From Chthonomonas sp. UBA2391 (GTDB taxonomy: Bacteria; Armatimonadota; Fimbriimonadia; Fimbriimonadales; Fimbriimonadaceae): a stretch of DNA of 32,312 nucleotides. The stretch spans positions 1 to 32,312 of the forward strand of contig DDSL01000139.1 in NCBI GenBank assembly GCA_002343825.1, in the 5' to 3' direction. How positions within the stretch are numbered: position 1 is the first letter of the stretch; every line of letters starts with the position of its first letter. Below are positions 32,287 to 32,312 of the stretch, in pieces. The translations under genes and the position numbers were made by a program. The notes beneath the pieces are model-generated. The model saw nothing but the letters and a program-made list of their open reading frames with translations, was not told the origin of the DNA and ran no database searches.

Positions 32287-32312
32287 TGAAGAAAAATAGG
32301 TCGAAAAACCTC

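Noticed and set aside
32242..32312. tmRNA 3' end
   Set aside because: The 3' half has an anticodon arm strand and CCU loop fitting tRNA-Arg, and the acceptor strand CGAGGCC does not resemble the usual tmRNA end.

Overview
The window looks like chromosomal DNA from a Gram-negative-type bacterium, most likely of the phylum Armatimonadota (Fimbriimonadia-like). This is inferred from four PEP-CTERM proteins whose tails follow the VPEPGTM-A-LGLG-RRR pattern, GC-rich genes with lower-GC patches, and a mixture of Planctomycetes-like secreted hydrolases with small housekeeping-type families. No rRNA or other taxonomic marker is present, so the placement is inference.

Layout. Positions 1-1312 hold a heptanucleotide tandem repeat followed almost immediately by a complete IS3-family element with inverted repeats, orfA, orfB and an A6G frameshift site. 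Positions 1619-10571 hold a tight nine-gene arginine operon: argR, argG, an unrecognised P-loop NTPase gene, argC, argD, an argF'-type transcarbamylase, argB, an argE-type deacylase and argH. Its junctions are nearly all 4-base (ATGA) or slightly longer stop/start overlaps. A tandem pair of ArgR-box-like palindromes overlaps the argR promoter. The transcarbamylase is of the N-acetyl/N-succinylornithine type, so acylornithine is probably carbamoylated first and the acyl group removed at the citrulline stage, as in Xanthomonas and Bacteroides. No recognisable N-acylglutamate synthase is in the operon, which makes the P-loop gene interesting.

Positions 10624-17198 carry mostly single genes: a ThuA-like protein, two DUF1801 proteins, a YCII/cupin pair, a TfoX C-terminal-domain protein, a large secreted S9 peptidase with an inserted VHL-beta-like domain, and a Tat-exported GH109-type glycosidase. 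The last 55 bp of the GH109 gene recur about 1.5 kb downstream, bracketing a low-GC lipoprotein-like gene. Next come an erythromycin-esterase-family protein and an uncharacterised secreted protein (18725-21735), then a DinB-family protein and a winged-helix regulator.

Positions 23097-27720 are a PEP-CTERM neighbourhood: four exported proteins with C-terminal sorting signals, interrupted by a methyltransferase. One of them is built from six repeats resembling propeller blades. No exosortase is in the window. Positions 27903-31892 carry a VOC/PhnB-like plus SRPBCC gene pair, a glycine-zipper membrane protein, a GNAT acetyltransferase and a GH42 beta-galactosidase. At the right edge (32242-32286) is the 3' half of a tRNA-Arg(CCU)-like gene that loses tRNA structure exactly at the anticodon loop. 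It is either an attachment-site remnant or the 3' exon of an intron-split tRNA.

A pattern across the window: many transcription-leading genes have a TAnnnT (-10-like) box only 5-12 nt before the start codon and no Shine-Dalgarno sequence. This suggests widespread leaderless or very-short-leader transcripts. Genes inside operons, and the PEP-CTERM genes, often have clear ribosome binding sites instead.
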